Origin: Sediminibacterium soli
GTDB lineage: Bacteria; Bacteroidota; Bacteroidia; Chitinophagales; Chitinophagaceae
Length of the DNA stretch: 64,000 nucleotides
Reading direction: 5' to 3'
Assembly: GCF_009939225.1 (NCBI RefSeq)
Contig: NZ_JAACJR010000003.1
Span: forward strand, 124,001-188,000
The notes under the pieces were generated by a model, which was given only the letters and a program-made list of their open reading frames with translations, made no database searches and had not been told where the DNA came from. The first letter of the stretch is position 1, and each line of letters begins with the position of its first letter. Below are positions 7,336 to 15,472 of this stretch, piece by piece. Made by a program: the position numbers and the translations under genes.

Positions 7336-8175
7336 ATGTCAACAGCAACAATAACCGCCGCAGACATCAACAAACTCCGCCAGGCAACCGGCGCGGGTAT
7401 GATGGATTGCCGCAAAGCCCTGACAGAAACGAACGGAGATTTTGAAGCCGCTATCGACTGGCTGCGTAAACAGGGTCAGAAAGTGGCTGCAAAACGCAGC
7501 GACCGCGAAGCAAAAGAAGGTGTGATCATTGCAAAAACATCTGCCGATAACAAAACCGGTTTTATCGTTTGCATCAGCTGCGAGACCGATTTTGTATCTA
7601 AAAATGCAGATTTTGTAGCCTTTGCCCAGAGCATCGCAGATGCCGCCGTGGCAAACGATGTAAAGAGTGCAGAAGAACTGAACGAAGTAAGCGTGAACGG
7701 CGCAAAAGTATCCGACCTGATCAATGATAAACTGGCTGCCATCGGTGAAAAGATCGGTGTTGCCAAGTTTGAAAGAATTGAAGCGCCTTATGTGGCTTCC
7801 TATATTCACGGTGCATACCGCATGGGTGTACTGGTTGGCCTGTCGGAAGCTGCGGAAGAAGCGGGCAAAGATGTTGCCATGCAGATCGCGGCTATGAACC
7901 CCGTGGCAGTTGATGCCGACAGCGTTCCTGCCGAAACAGTGGAAAGGGAAAGAGCGATCGTGGTGGAAACCATGAAAGCAGATCCGAAAATGGCGGGTAA
8001 GCCTGATGAGATGATCGCCAAGATCGCCGAAGGCAAACTGAATGCATTCTTCAAAGAGCAGACCCTGCTGGCGCAGCCTTTTGTAAAAGACGGCGGCCAG
8101 AGCGTGGCTGATTACCTGAAATCAGTGAATTCAAACCTGAAAGTGACCGTGTTCAAACGCGTTGCCCTGGGATAA
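7336..8175 (+). CDS. tsf: translation elongation factor Ts
   Basis: Guanine nucleotide exchange factor for EF-Tu, 279 residues from the ATG at 7336. The upstream in-frame ATG at 7309 lies inside the repeat spacer and is not used. The N-terminal UBA-like domain contains LRQATGAGMMDCRKAL, followed by the KRSDREAKEGVI linker and the conserved CETDFVSKN core. It ends with the helical C-terminal module (VADYLKS). It is the last gene of the ribosomal run and is followed 26 nt later by a strong terminator. Confidence 0.98.
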   Translation: MSTATITAADINKLRQATGAGMMDCRKALTETNGDFEAAIDWLRKQGQKVAAKRSDREAKEGVIIAKTSADNKTGFIVCISCETDFVSKNADFVAFAQSIADAAVANDVKSAEELNEVSVNGAKVSDLINDKLAAIGEKIGVAKFERIEAPYVASYIHGAYRMGVLVGLSEAAEEAGKDVAMQIAAMNPVAVDADSVPAETVERERAIVVETMKADPKMAGKPDEMIAKIAEGKLNAFFKEQTLLAQPFVKDGGQSVADYLKSVNSNLKVTVFKRVALG

Positions 8176-8200
8176 TATCCATACGGAAAGAATATACAAA

Positions 8201-8232
8201 CGGGAGCGCAACTGCGCTCCCGTTTTGTTTTC
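8201..8232 (+). terminator. intrinsic terminator after tsf
   Basis: CGGGAGCGC pairs perfectly with GCGCTCCCG around the tetraloop AACT, followed by TTTTGTTTT. It closes the rplM-rpsI-rpsB-tsf transcript. Confidence 0.93.
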
Positions 8233-8591
8233 CGGCGATTGTATATCGGGATGAAAGGGCAGCGCGCAGGCACAGCCCTCCGCGGATGTCTCTCCGGAGG
8301 AGGACTTTGCTGTTTGGAGACCAGGTTATGACGGGCAATGGTATTTTATCTTAAGCATCTGAGCTTTGTTTTTTGCTACTATTATCATATTGACCGATGA
8401 TATATTGTCGTTCTAAGCACAGCGCCCTCCTTTGGAGAGACATACATCTGCGAAGAATTGGTTGTGTCGGTAACGTAGTCCATGCGGAGAATGGAATAAC
8501 TAAAGCAGTGAGTATACATCAAGACAATCGTTTGCAATGATTATAGGGGGCTGTATTCATTATATTAGCTGTACAATCAAGCCTTATCAAA
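8233..8591. other. gene-free stretch with a divergent inverted repeat
   Basis: About 360 bp without a credible ORF. A segment near 8277-8320 containing GATGTCTCTCC and GGAGGAGG reappears in inverted, imperfect form near 8420-8455 (GGAGAGACATACATC), about 100 bp apart. The copies differ by small indels. It may be a decayed element at the left edge of the sulfatase insert (inference). Near 8531-8561, TTTG followed after 19 nt by TATTCATT could be a weak sulfatase promoter. Confidence 0.4.
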
Positions 8592-10118
8592 ATGACCAGC
8601 TATTTCATCCGGCCAAAAAAGCTATCAGTAATCGCTGCTCTTCTATTGGCGCAAATCATATCAGCGCAGCAAAAGCCTAATATCATTATTATCTATGCCG
8701 ATGACCTTGGCTACGGAGACCTGGGTTGTTATGGTATGCGGGGGATTACAACACCGAACATAGACAGACTTGCGCAGCAGGGGTTGAAGTTTACCAATGC
8801 GCATACAACTTCCGCAACATGTACGCCATCGCGTTATGGCATTCTCACGGGACGTTATCCATGGAGACAAAAAGGGACAGGCGTGGCGCCGGGCGATGCG
8901 TCACTGATCATCCCGTTGGAAAGAGGTACCCTGCCTGCCGCTTTGCAGAATGCGGGTTACCGGACTGCCGCCATCGGCAAATGGCATCTCGGGCTGGGTA
9001 ATAATGGTACGATAGATTGGAACAGAGAGATTAAACCGGGCCCTAATGAAGTGGGGTTTACTTATTCATTTATTATGCCGGCCACACTCGACAGGGTTCC
9101 CTGTGTTTACGTAGAAAATCATCATGTAGTGAACCTCGACCCGAACGATCCTATCGAGGTGAATTATAAACAAAAGATCGGCAGTGAGCCAACGGGAAAA
9201 GAAAATCCCGAGAAGCTTCGTATGAAACCCGATCCAAACCAGGGCCATGCCCAAACGATTGTAGACAGTATCAGTCGCATTGGCTGGATGAGTGGTGGCC
9301 ACAGCGCTTTGTGGAAAGATGCTGACATTGCCGGTGATATTACCAAGAAAGCCATCACATTCATTGGAAAGAATCGCACGCAACCATTTTTCCTGTATTT
9401 CGCCACGGGCGATATACATGTGCCGCGTTATCCGCATAGCATGTTCAGGGGCAAAAGTGGAATGGGTTTACGGGGAGATGCCATATTACAACTCGACTGG
9501 ACGGTGGGAAAGATCGTACATGCGCTCGACAGTCTTGGGTTGACAAAAAACACGCTGATTATTTTCAGCAGTGATAACGGGCCTGTTGTAAACGACGGTT
9601 ACCTGGATGGGTCGGTTGAAAATCTCGGGGATCACAAGCCTGCCGGCGTTTTGCGCGGAGGTAAATACAGCATTTTTGAAGCAGGTACAAGAGTGCCTTT
9701 TATGGTAAAATGGCCAGGGCAGGTAAAGGCAGGTAAAACCACCAATACGCTTTTCAGCCAGGTGGATCTGTATGCTTCGCTTGCTAAACTTACCGGGCAA
9801 TCACTGAAAGAAGGAGATGGTGCAGACAGTTTCGACAGGCTGAATGCCCTGCTGGGCAAAACTGCTGAGGACAGGCCCTTTGTTATAGAAGAGGCGCGCG
9901 GATTATCTATCACCAAAGGCGAATGGAAATACATAGCGCCCAACAACGGTGCAGCATTGGCTAAGGATGTGAACATTGAATTGGGCAACCTGCCGCAGCC
10001 CCAACTGTACAATATGAAAAATGATATACAGGAGCAGCATAATGCAGCGGAAAAACACCCGGAGATCGTAAAGGAATTGGCAGCGTTATTGGAAAGAATA
10101 AAGGAAGAGAAAAAATAG
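8592..10118 (+). CDS. exported arylsulfatase (sulfatase family S1)
   Basis: Formylglycine-dependent sulfate-ester hydrolase, 508 residues. Residues 1-25 form a signal peptide ending SAQ. The metal-binding IIYADDLGYGDLGCYG segment follows, and the sulfatase signature CTPSR starts at Cys77, the residue oxidised to formylglycine, continuing YGILTGRYPWR. Further down are the conserved GKWHLG, the SSDNGP metal site and a GGK substrate-loop segment. The substrate is unknown. No SusC/D, anti-sigma factor or sulfatase-maturing enzyme lies nearby, so the maturase would have to act from elsewhere. It sits between tsf and pyrH with a gene remnant next to it, which suggests an insertion. Confidence 0.93.
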   Translation: MTSYFIRPKKLSVIAALLLAQIISAQQKPNIIIIYADDLGYGDLGCYGMRGITTPNIDRLAQQGLKFTNAHTTSATCTPSRYGILTGRYPWRQKGTGVAPGDASLIIPLERGTLPAALQNAGYRTAAIGKWHLGLGNNGTIDWNREIKPGPNEVGFTYSFIMPATLDRVPCVYVENHHVVNLDPNDPIEVNYKQKIGSEPTGKENPEKLRMKPDPNQGHAQTIVDSISRIGWMSGGHSALWKDADIAGDITKKAITFIGKNRTQPFFLYFATGDIHVPRYPHSMFRGKSGMGLRGDAILQLDWTVGKIVHALDSLGLTKNTLIIFSSDNGPVVNDGYLDGSVENLGDHKPAGVLRGGKYSIFEAGTRVPFMVKWPGQVKAGKTTNTLFSQVDLYASLAKLTGQSLKEGDGADSFDRLNALLGKTAEDRPFVIEEARGLSITKGEWKYIAPNNGAALAKDVNIELGNLPQPQLYNMKNDIQEQHNAAEKHPEIVKELAALLERIKEEKK

Positions 10119-10178
10119 ACCCTGCGATAAATACCTAATCAAAAAGCCAGCAGGATAGGTAAATTTGAAAAAGACAGT

Positions 10179-10608
10179 ATGGGCATGATTTACGCCGATA
10201 TCGAATTGATCAATGCAGATGATATGGCATTGCAGCGAAGGGGGCATATTGACCAGGATGAGATCAAAAAAATGCATATCAGTGTATTGGTGGATACCGG
10301 CTCCTATATGCTCGCAATTAACGAAAATATACAGCAGATACTTCAATTGCCTGTTATTGACAGCCGCAAAGCAAGGATGGCCAACGAGCAATCTATCTGG
10401 TGCGATGTAGTGGAGACCCGTTGAACTCCGGTTCGAAAATCGGAAAACGGTCTGCAACGCGTTGGTGCTGCCAGGCGATGCGGAACCGCTGCTTGGCGCT
10501 ATTCCGGTGGAAGACCTGGACGTATTCATCAATCCGCTGAGGCAGAAGCTGACTGTAAACCCCGACTCGCCCGATTATGCCACGACCATCTTAAAGAAGA
10601 TCGCCTAA
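10179..10608 (+). pseudogene. clan AA (retropepsin-like) aspartic protease, +1 frameshift
   Basis: A small retropepsin-like protein broken by one extra base. The first frame (10179 to the TGA near 10424) has the active-site motif LVDTGSYML with Asp39-Thr40-Gly41. At about 10410-10416 the sequence GTGGAGACCC leaves frame. Removing one base gives VVGPVELRFENR and then continues to a stop at 10608 through NALVLPGDAEPLLGAIPVEDLDVFINP, the conserved second half of the family. Both halves are otherwise clean, so the lesion is recent or is a sequencing error. Confidence 0.8.
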
Positions 10609-10701
10609 GCCCATTTCACCGATTATTTCCGCTTTCTGCCTTCTTCTTGGCATTTGCCCAAAAAATCAGGTTATTTGCAGTCAATTCATCAATAACCTGC
10701 T

Positions 10702-11418
10702 ATGCTTCCAAAGTACAAACGTATTCTCCTCAAGTTATCCGGGGAAGCCCTGCTGGGCGATCAGAAAAACGGTGACCCGTTTAACCCTCAGATCATCGAA
10801 CAGTACGCACAGGATATCAAACAGGTAACCGATCTGGGTGTGCAGGTGGCGATCGTGATCGGCGGAGGTAATATCTACCGCGGTATGAACGAAGCCGACA
10901 GCGGTATCGAAAGAGCGCATGGCGATTATATGGGTATGCTGGCCACGGTGATCAATGCCATGGCCATGCAGGCGATGCTGGAGAAAATAGGCGTTTATAC
11001 CCGTTTGCAGAGCGCCATCAATATGGAACAGGTGGCCGAACCCTATATACGCCGCAAGGCATTACGCCATCTTGAAAAAGGAAGGGTGGTGATCTTTGGC
11101 GCCGGAACGGGTAACCCTTATTTCACCACGGACACCGCCGGCTCCCTGCGGGCCATCGAAATGAAAGCCGATGTGATACTCAAAGGAACACGCGTGGACG
11201 GTGTATACGATGCCGACCCCGAAAAATACCCCGATGCGGTAAAATTTGAGAAGATCAGCTTCCAGGACTGCATCACGCAAAATCTGAAAGTGATGGATAT
11301 GACGGCTTTTACGCTCTGTATGGAGAACAAACTGCCGATTATCGTGTTTGATATGAACAGGCAGGGCAACCTGCTGAAAGTGGTGGAAGGACAGAATGTA
11401 GGCACGCTGGTCAGCTGA
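10702..11418 (+). CDS. pyrH: UMP kinase
   Basis: Phosphorylates UMP to UDP in pyrimidine nucleotide synthesis; cytoplasmic hexamer of the amino-acid-kinase fold. The product is 238 residues, the usual length. Motifs include [15 protein letters not shown] at the N-terminus, [27 protein letters not shown] and the nucleotide-binding [19 protein letters not shown]. In many bacteria pyrH follows tsf and precedes frr. Here the sulfatase insert separates it from tsf, and frr is not adjacent. Confidence 0.98.
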   Translation: MLPKYKRILLKLSGEALLGDQKNGDPFNPQIIEQYAQDIKQVTDLGVQVAIVIGGGNIYRGMNEADSGIERAHGDYMGMLATVINAMAMQAMLEKIGVYTRLQSAINMEQVAEPYIRRKALRHLEKGRVVIFGAGTGNPYFTTDTAGSLRAIEMKADVILKGTRVDGVYDADPEKYPDAVKFEKISFQDCITQNLKVMDMTAFTLCMENKLPIIVFDMNRQGNLLKVVEGQNVGTLVS

Positions 11419-11476
11419 TCACCCGTTCGTCATAAAAAAGAATCAATCCCTGGTGCTGTCGGTAATTTCACGGAAC

Positions 11477-12781
11477 ATGAAACAAAGCCTTGTCATTGCT
11501 TTTTGCCTGCTTGGTCTGCAGAGCTATTCCCAACAAAGCTTGTCGCTGTTAGACGCGGTCAACGCCGCGCTTAAGAACAGTTATGATATCCAGATAGCCA
11601 GGAACAACCTGGAGATAAGCAGCGTCAACAACTATATCGGCATTGCCGGCGGGCTGCCTACCGTTACCGCCACGGCCAACGATAACGAGCAGATCACCAC
11701 CATCAACCAGAAGTTCAACGATGCCTCGCGCAATACCAGCCGGAGCAACGTAGGCTCTAACAACCTTACCATGGGTGTTACCGGAAGCATGCTGCTGTTC
11801 AATGGATGGCGGGTGGTTGCCACCAAGCACAGGCTGGAAGAACTGGAAAAACAGAACCAGCAGGTATTGAACGCACAGGTGCAAAACACAATTGCTGCGG
11901 TGATGTCGAAGTATTACGATGTGGTAAGACAGCAGAACCTGTTAAACACGATCCAGACATCCATCACCGCTTCGCAGCAGAGACTTGATATCGTTAAAGC
12001 GCGCAGGGAAGTGGGCCTGGCCAACAATGCAGATTTGTTTCAGGCGCAGATAGACCTGAACGCCCTGCTGCAGTCGCTGCAAAGCCAGCAGCTGGTGATC
12101 AATACCGCAAAGACCGACCTGCAGTCGCTGCTGTCTGTGAAACCGGACAGCATGCTTCGTATTACCGATACGCTGATAACGATAGACAGGACATTGAACC
12201 TCGACAGCGTGAAAGCAGCCATGCAGGCAAACCCACAGCTGATCGCGGCTAACCGGCAGGTCAATATCAGCGAGCTGATCGAAAAAGAAACGGCGGCACA
12301 ACGGTACCCTACATTGCGCGCCAGCACGGGTTACAATTTCAACAGTTCGCAGAGTGCGGCGGGCTTCAGCCTGCTGAACCAGAGCTACGGGCCATTCATC
12401 AGCCTGAACCTTTCGGTGCCTATTTACAATGGCACTATATTCAAGCGTCAGCAGAAAGTGGCGGAGATCAACACCCGCAATGCCGCGCTTATACGCGATG
12501 ATCTTTACCTCAGCTTCGAGAACAGCGCGCTGCGTAATTACCAGGCCTATGCCAATGCCATCGGCCAGTTGAAAACACAGCAACAGACCTACGATATCGC
12601 CAAACAGTTGCTGGATGTTACCTTACAGCGTTTCCGGCAGGGTGTGGGTACGCTGGTGGAAGTAAAGCTTGCACAGCAATCTTTTGAAACAGAAGGATAC
12701 CGGCTTGTGAACCTGAATTACCTGGCCAAAGTGGCCGAGGTGGAACTGAAAAGGCTGTCTAACCGCTTAACGCCACAATAA
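11477..12781 (+). CDS. TolC family outer-membrane protein
   Basis: Outer-membrane efflux channel subunit, 434 residues from the ATG at 11477 (MKQSLVIAFCLLGLQSYSQQ), which gives a clean signal peptide; an in-frame ATG eight codons upstream is less likely. The long helical repeats contain LLDAVNAALKNSYDIQIARNNLE in the first half and a matching NYQAYANAIGQLKTQQQTYDIAKQLLDVTLQRFRQGVGTLVEVKLAQQ in the second, typical of TolC. No adaptor or inner-membrane pump gene is adjacent, so its partner is unknown. A strong terminator follows. Confidence 0.88.
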   Translation: MKQSLVIAFCLLGLQSYSQQSLSLLDAVNAALKNSYDIQIARNNLEISSVNNYIGIAGGLPTVTATANDNEQITTINQKFNDASRNTSRSNVGSNNLTMGVTGSMLLFNGWRVVATKHRLEELEKQNQQVLNAQVQNTIAAVMSKYYDVVRQQNLLNTIQTSITASQQRLDIVKARREVGLANNADLFQAQIDLNALLQSLQSQQLVINTAKTDLQSLLSVKPDSMLRITDTLITIDRTLNLDSVKAAMQANPQLIAANRQVNISELIEKETAAQRYPTLRASTGYNFNSSQSAAGFSLLNQSYGPFISLNLSVPIYNGTIFKRQQKVAEINTRNAALIRDDLYLSFENSALRNYQAYANAIGQLKTQQQTYDIAKQLLDVTLQRFRQGVGTLVEVKLAQQSFETEGYRLVNLNYLAKVAEVELKRLSNRLTPQ

Positions 12782-12796
12782 CCACGGCTCCTGCTG

Positions 12797-12840
12797 CAAA
12801 ATGATACCGGGAAGTGAATATCTTTCCGGTATCATTTTTT
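12797..12840 (+). terminator. intrinsic terminator after the tolC-like gene
   Basis: AATGATACCGG pairs with CCGGTATCATT. The stem extends through GAAG/CTTT to about 14 bp with a 7-nt loop, and is followed by six T. Confidence 0.93.
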
Positions 12841-12872
12841 ACCGGCGGTCCACACCGCAACAACAGATAACC

Positions 12873-14027
12873 ATGATTGGAATACCGTCAAAACTGCCCG
12901 AGGTAGGAACAACCATTTTTACGGTCATGAGTCAACTGGCAGCCGAACACAACGCGGTTAATCTGGGACAGGGTTTTCCCGATTTTCCTATGAGCGGGGA
13001 GCTGACTTCGCTGGTGGCCGAAGCAATGCAAAACGGGTACAACCAGTATGCCCATATGAACGGTGTTCCGCTGCTGCGCGAGAGACTTGCAGAGAAAGCG
13101 GCAAAATTATACCGGGCTTCCATTGATCCCGAAACACAGATCACGATCACACCCGGCGGTACGTATGCGATCTATACCTCGCTGACAACTGTTTTGCAGC
13201 CGGGCGATGAAGTGATCGTATTTGAGCCGGCCTACGACAGTTATATCCCGAATATAGAAGTGAACGGCGCCATAGCGGTTCGCATATCGCTGCAATTCCC
13301 GTCCTATTCCATACCCTGGGAAGAGGTGCGCGCAAAGATCACGGCAAAGACAAGGATGATCATGATCAATACACCGCACAACCCCACGGGCAGTGTATTG
13401 AGCGAATCGGATATCGAAGAACTGCGCAAAACCGTCAGGGATACATCGATACTTATCCTGAGCGATGAAGTATATGAGCACCTGATCTTTGATGGCATTC
13501 GCCACCTGAGTGTGCTTCGCTATCCCGATCTACTGGAAAGAAGTTTTGTCTGTTTTTCATTCGGCAAGACCTACCATTGCACCGGGTGGAAGCTGGGCTA
13601 CTGTATATCATCGCCTGCATTGATGAAGGAGTTCAGGAAAGTGCACCAGTTCAATTGTTTTTCCTGCGATACGCCCAAACAGGTGGGCATAGCGGCTTAC
13701 ACGGCCAACGAACAGGCCTATCTTTCACTCGGGGCCTTTATGCAGGAGAAGCGTGATTTTTTCCGCGAGCTGATGAAGGCAACGCCTTTTCAGTGCATTC
13801 CTTCGCACGGAAGTTATTTTGAGTGTTACAGCTACGGCCATTTTTCGCAGGAACCCGATAAAGACCTGGCAGCCAGGCTTACCAGAGAGTATGGTGTAAC
13901 GGCCATTCCGGTTTCTGCATTCTATAAAAATGCAGAAGACAATAAAGTGCTTCGTTTCTGTTTTGCAAAAAAAGAAGCCACGCTCGAAAGAGCAATTACA
14001 GGGCTCAAAAATTTTCAGCCTGTGTAA
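12873..14027 (+). CDS. ybdL: PLP-dependent aminotransferase, methionine aminotransferase (YbdL) type
   Basis: Class I/II aminotransferase, 384 residues from the ATG at 12873. The in-frame ATG at 12801 lies inside the terminator stem of the previous gene and is rejected. Motifs: VNLGQGFPDFP near the N-terminus, ITPGGTYAIYTSL, the NTPHNPTGSVL cofactor-binding region, LSDEVYEHLIF, and the Schiff-base lysine in SFGKTYHCTGWKLGY. Best fit is the YbdL/methionine or kynurenine aminotransferase branch, which works in methionine salvage with 2-oxo-4-methylthiobutanoate. The exact substrate is inferred from the family only. Confidence 0.85.
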   Translation: MIGIPSKLPEVGTTIFTVMSQLAAEHNAVNLGQGFPDFPMSGELTSLVAEAMQNGYNQYAHMNGVPLLRERLAEKAAKLYRASIDPETQITITPGGTYAIYTSLTTVLQPGDEVIVFEPAYDSYIPNIEVNGAIAVRISLQFPSYSIPWEEVRAKITAKTRMIMINTPHNPTGSVLSESDIEELRKTVRDTSILILSDEVYEHLIFDGIRHLSVLRYPDLLERSFVCFSFGKTYHCTGWKLGYCISSPALMKEFRKVHQFNCFSCDTPKQVGIAAYTANEQAYLSLGAFMQEKRDFFRELMKATPFQCIPSHGSYFECYSYGHFSQEPDKDLAARLTREYGVTAIPVSAFYKNAEDNKVLRFCFAKKEATLERAITGLKNFQPV

Positions 14028-14079
14028 TGTCATTACTACCTGCCCTCCCGCAACATTCCCTGTTCCTTGCTCACTACTC

Positions 14080-14877
14080 TTACCGCCATCCGTCACCGTC
14101 CAGTAAATTGCCCAGACCGCCCAGTACGCTTCCTTCTTCACGCCGTGAGGTAGTGGCATACTGCAGTATCCGGCCGGCCAGGCGGCTGATCGGTAAGGTT
14201 TGTATCCATACCCTGCCCGGTCCTCTCAGTGTGGCAAAGAACAGTCCTTCTCCGCCGAAGATGGTATTCTTGATGCCGCCGACGAACTGTATATCGTAGT
14301 TAACCGTTGCGGTAAAGCCAACGATGCAACCCGTATCTATCTTCAGCATTTCTCCCGGCTGCAGGTCTTTCTGCAGTACATGTCCGCAGGCATGCAGGAA
14401 AGCCATGCCATCGCCTTCCAGCTTTTCCATAATAAAACCTTCTCCGCCAAAAAGACCCGTACCCAGCCTGCGCTGGAATTCGATGCCCACGCTTACGCCT
14501 TTGGCGGCGCACAGAAAGGAATCTTTCTGGCAGATGATGCGGTTACCCAGCTGCTGCAGGTCAACCGGTATGATCTTGCCAGGATAGGGTGAAGCGAAGC
14601 TTACCTGTCTTTTGGCGTGGCTGATATTGGTGAAAGCGGTCATGAACAGGTTTTCCCCTACCAGCACGCGCTTACCCGCATTCCATAGTTTGCCCAGCAG
14701 CCCGGTGTTCTGCTGCTGGCTGCCATCGCCGAAAATGGTTTCCATGCCGATGCCTTCATCCATCATCATAAAGGCGCCCGGTTCGGCTATGGCGGTTTCA
14801 TTTGGATCGAGTTCTACTTCTACATACTGCATCTCCTCACCAAAAATGCGGTAGTCTATCTCGTGGTTTCGTATCAT
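14080..14877 (-). CDS. TIGR00266 / AIM24 family protein
   Basis: 265-residue protein of the AIM24 (TIGR00266) family, a beta-sandwich fold of unknown biochemical role. The visible family features are the opening EMQYVEVELDPNETAIAEPGAFMMMDEGI, the glycine-rich LGTGLFGGEGFIMEKLEGDG, and the NYDIQFVGGIKNTIFGGEGLFFATLRGPGRVWIQTLP segment near the C-terminus. No signal peptide or membrane segment is seen. It converges with the aminotransferase gene 52 bp away. Confidence 0.85.
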   Translation of the reverse strand: MIRNHEIDYRIFGEEMQYVEVELDPNETAIAEPGAFMMMDEGIGMETIFGDGSQQQNTGLLGKLWNAGKRVLVGENLFMTAFTNISHAKRQVSFASPYPGKIIPVDLQQLGNRIICQKDSFLCAAKGVSVGIEFQRRLGTGLFGGEGFIMEKLEGDGMAFLHACGHVLQKDLQPGEMLKIDTGCIVGFTATVNYDIQFVGGIKNTIFGGEGLFFATLRGPGRVWIQTLPISRLAGRILQYATTSRREEGSVLGGLGNLLDGDGWR

Positions 14878-14935
14878 GGGGAATGGTTTGTGTGAAATTA
14901 GTAGGGATTGCGCTGATTTTATTACATGTCATCCC

Positions 14936-14959
14936 AAAAATCTGTGCTAATCTGTGGCA
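14936..14959. repeat. left ATCTGTG repeat flanking the GxxExxY remnant
   Basis: Two ATCTGTG words, the second ending ATCTGTGGCA, preceded by five A. It is the inverted counterpart of the right-hand TGCCACAGAT repeat and lies just beyond the stop of the GxxExxY pseudogene. Confidence 0.7.
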
Positions 14960-14963
14960 TAAA

Positions 14964-15340
14964 CTATAGTACAACCCGCTTTATCTTTAATGAGTCCTCC
15001 CCAAAATTTATTACAAGCCCCACCTTGCACCTGGAAACACGCAGATAATTCAGTAATTGCGAATATTGTATGTCTGCAATGCCCTCCTGAGCCTTTACTT
15101 CAACAATCACACTGGCAAATGCAACAAAGTCTGCGAAAAATTTATGAGGCAGTGTATAACCCTTGTACTGTATACGCTATTCCTTTTCTCTTTCATATGA
15201 CAGAGACCGCTTTTGAATTCATATTCCAGCGCATCTTTATAGACGATTTCCAGGAATCCTTTTCCAAGAATGCGATGTATTTCAAATGCAACACCTATGA
15301 TTGTTCGGGTTTCGGGTTGAAGAGGGTAAGATGTTGACAT
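14964..15340 (-). pseudogene. GxxExxY family protein, frameshift plus premature stop
   Basis: A GxxExxY protein (about 125 residues, a PD-(D/E)XK-like family) decayed by two lesions. From the ATG at 15340 it reads MSTSYPLQ, then the family core GVAFEIHRILGKGFLEIVY. A missing A in the A-run near 15216 shifts the frame. In the restored frame KRSLSYEREKE is followed at once by an in-frame TAG near 15180. The sequence then continues cleanly through YKGYTLPHKFFADFVAF, IVEVKAQEGIADIQYSQLLNYLRVSRCKVGLVINFGE to a stop at 14964. Inverted ATCTGTG repeats flank it on both sides. Confidence 0.82.
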
Positions 15341-15351
15341 GGGATTTTTTT

Positions 15352-15385
15352 TGCCACAGATTGCACAGATTACCACAGATTTTTT
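15352..15385. repeat. right CACAGAT repeat flanking the GxxExxY remnant
   Basis: Three CACAGAT words in tandem, beginning TGCCACAGAT and ending in a T-run. On the minus strand it reads as ATCTGTG words, inverted relative to the left-hand copy. It lies 11 bp upstream of the pseudogene start. Confidence 0.7.
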
Positions 15386-15412
15386 AAGTAGGGTAGGGTA
15401 TTTATACCTGAT

Positions 15413-15442
15413 AAAAAAACCGCCCCTGTTGCTAGGGGCGGT
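15413..15442 (-). terminator. intrinsic terminator of the RND efflux operon
   Basis: On the minus strand ACCGCCCCT pairs perfectly with AGGGGCGGT around the loop AGCAAC, followed by seven T. It lies 30 nt past the RND permease stop. Confidence 0.94.
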
Positions 15443-15472
15443 CTGATTATTCAACCAAATATACAACTGAAA

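Noticed and set aside
10420..10440. GGTTCGAAAAT resembling a tRNA T-loop
   Set aside because: No matching acceptor or anticodon arms; it lies inside the coding second half of the aspartic protease remnant.
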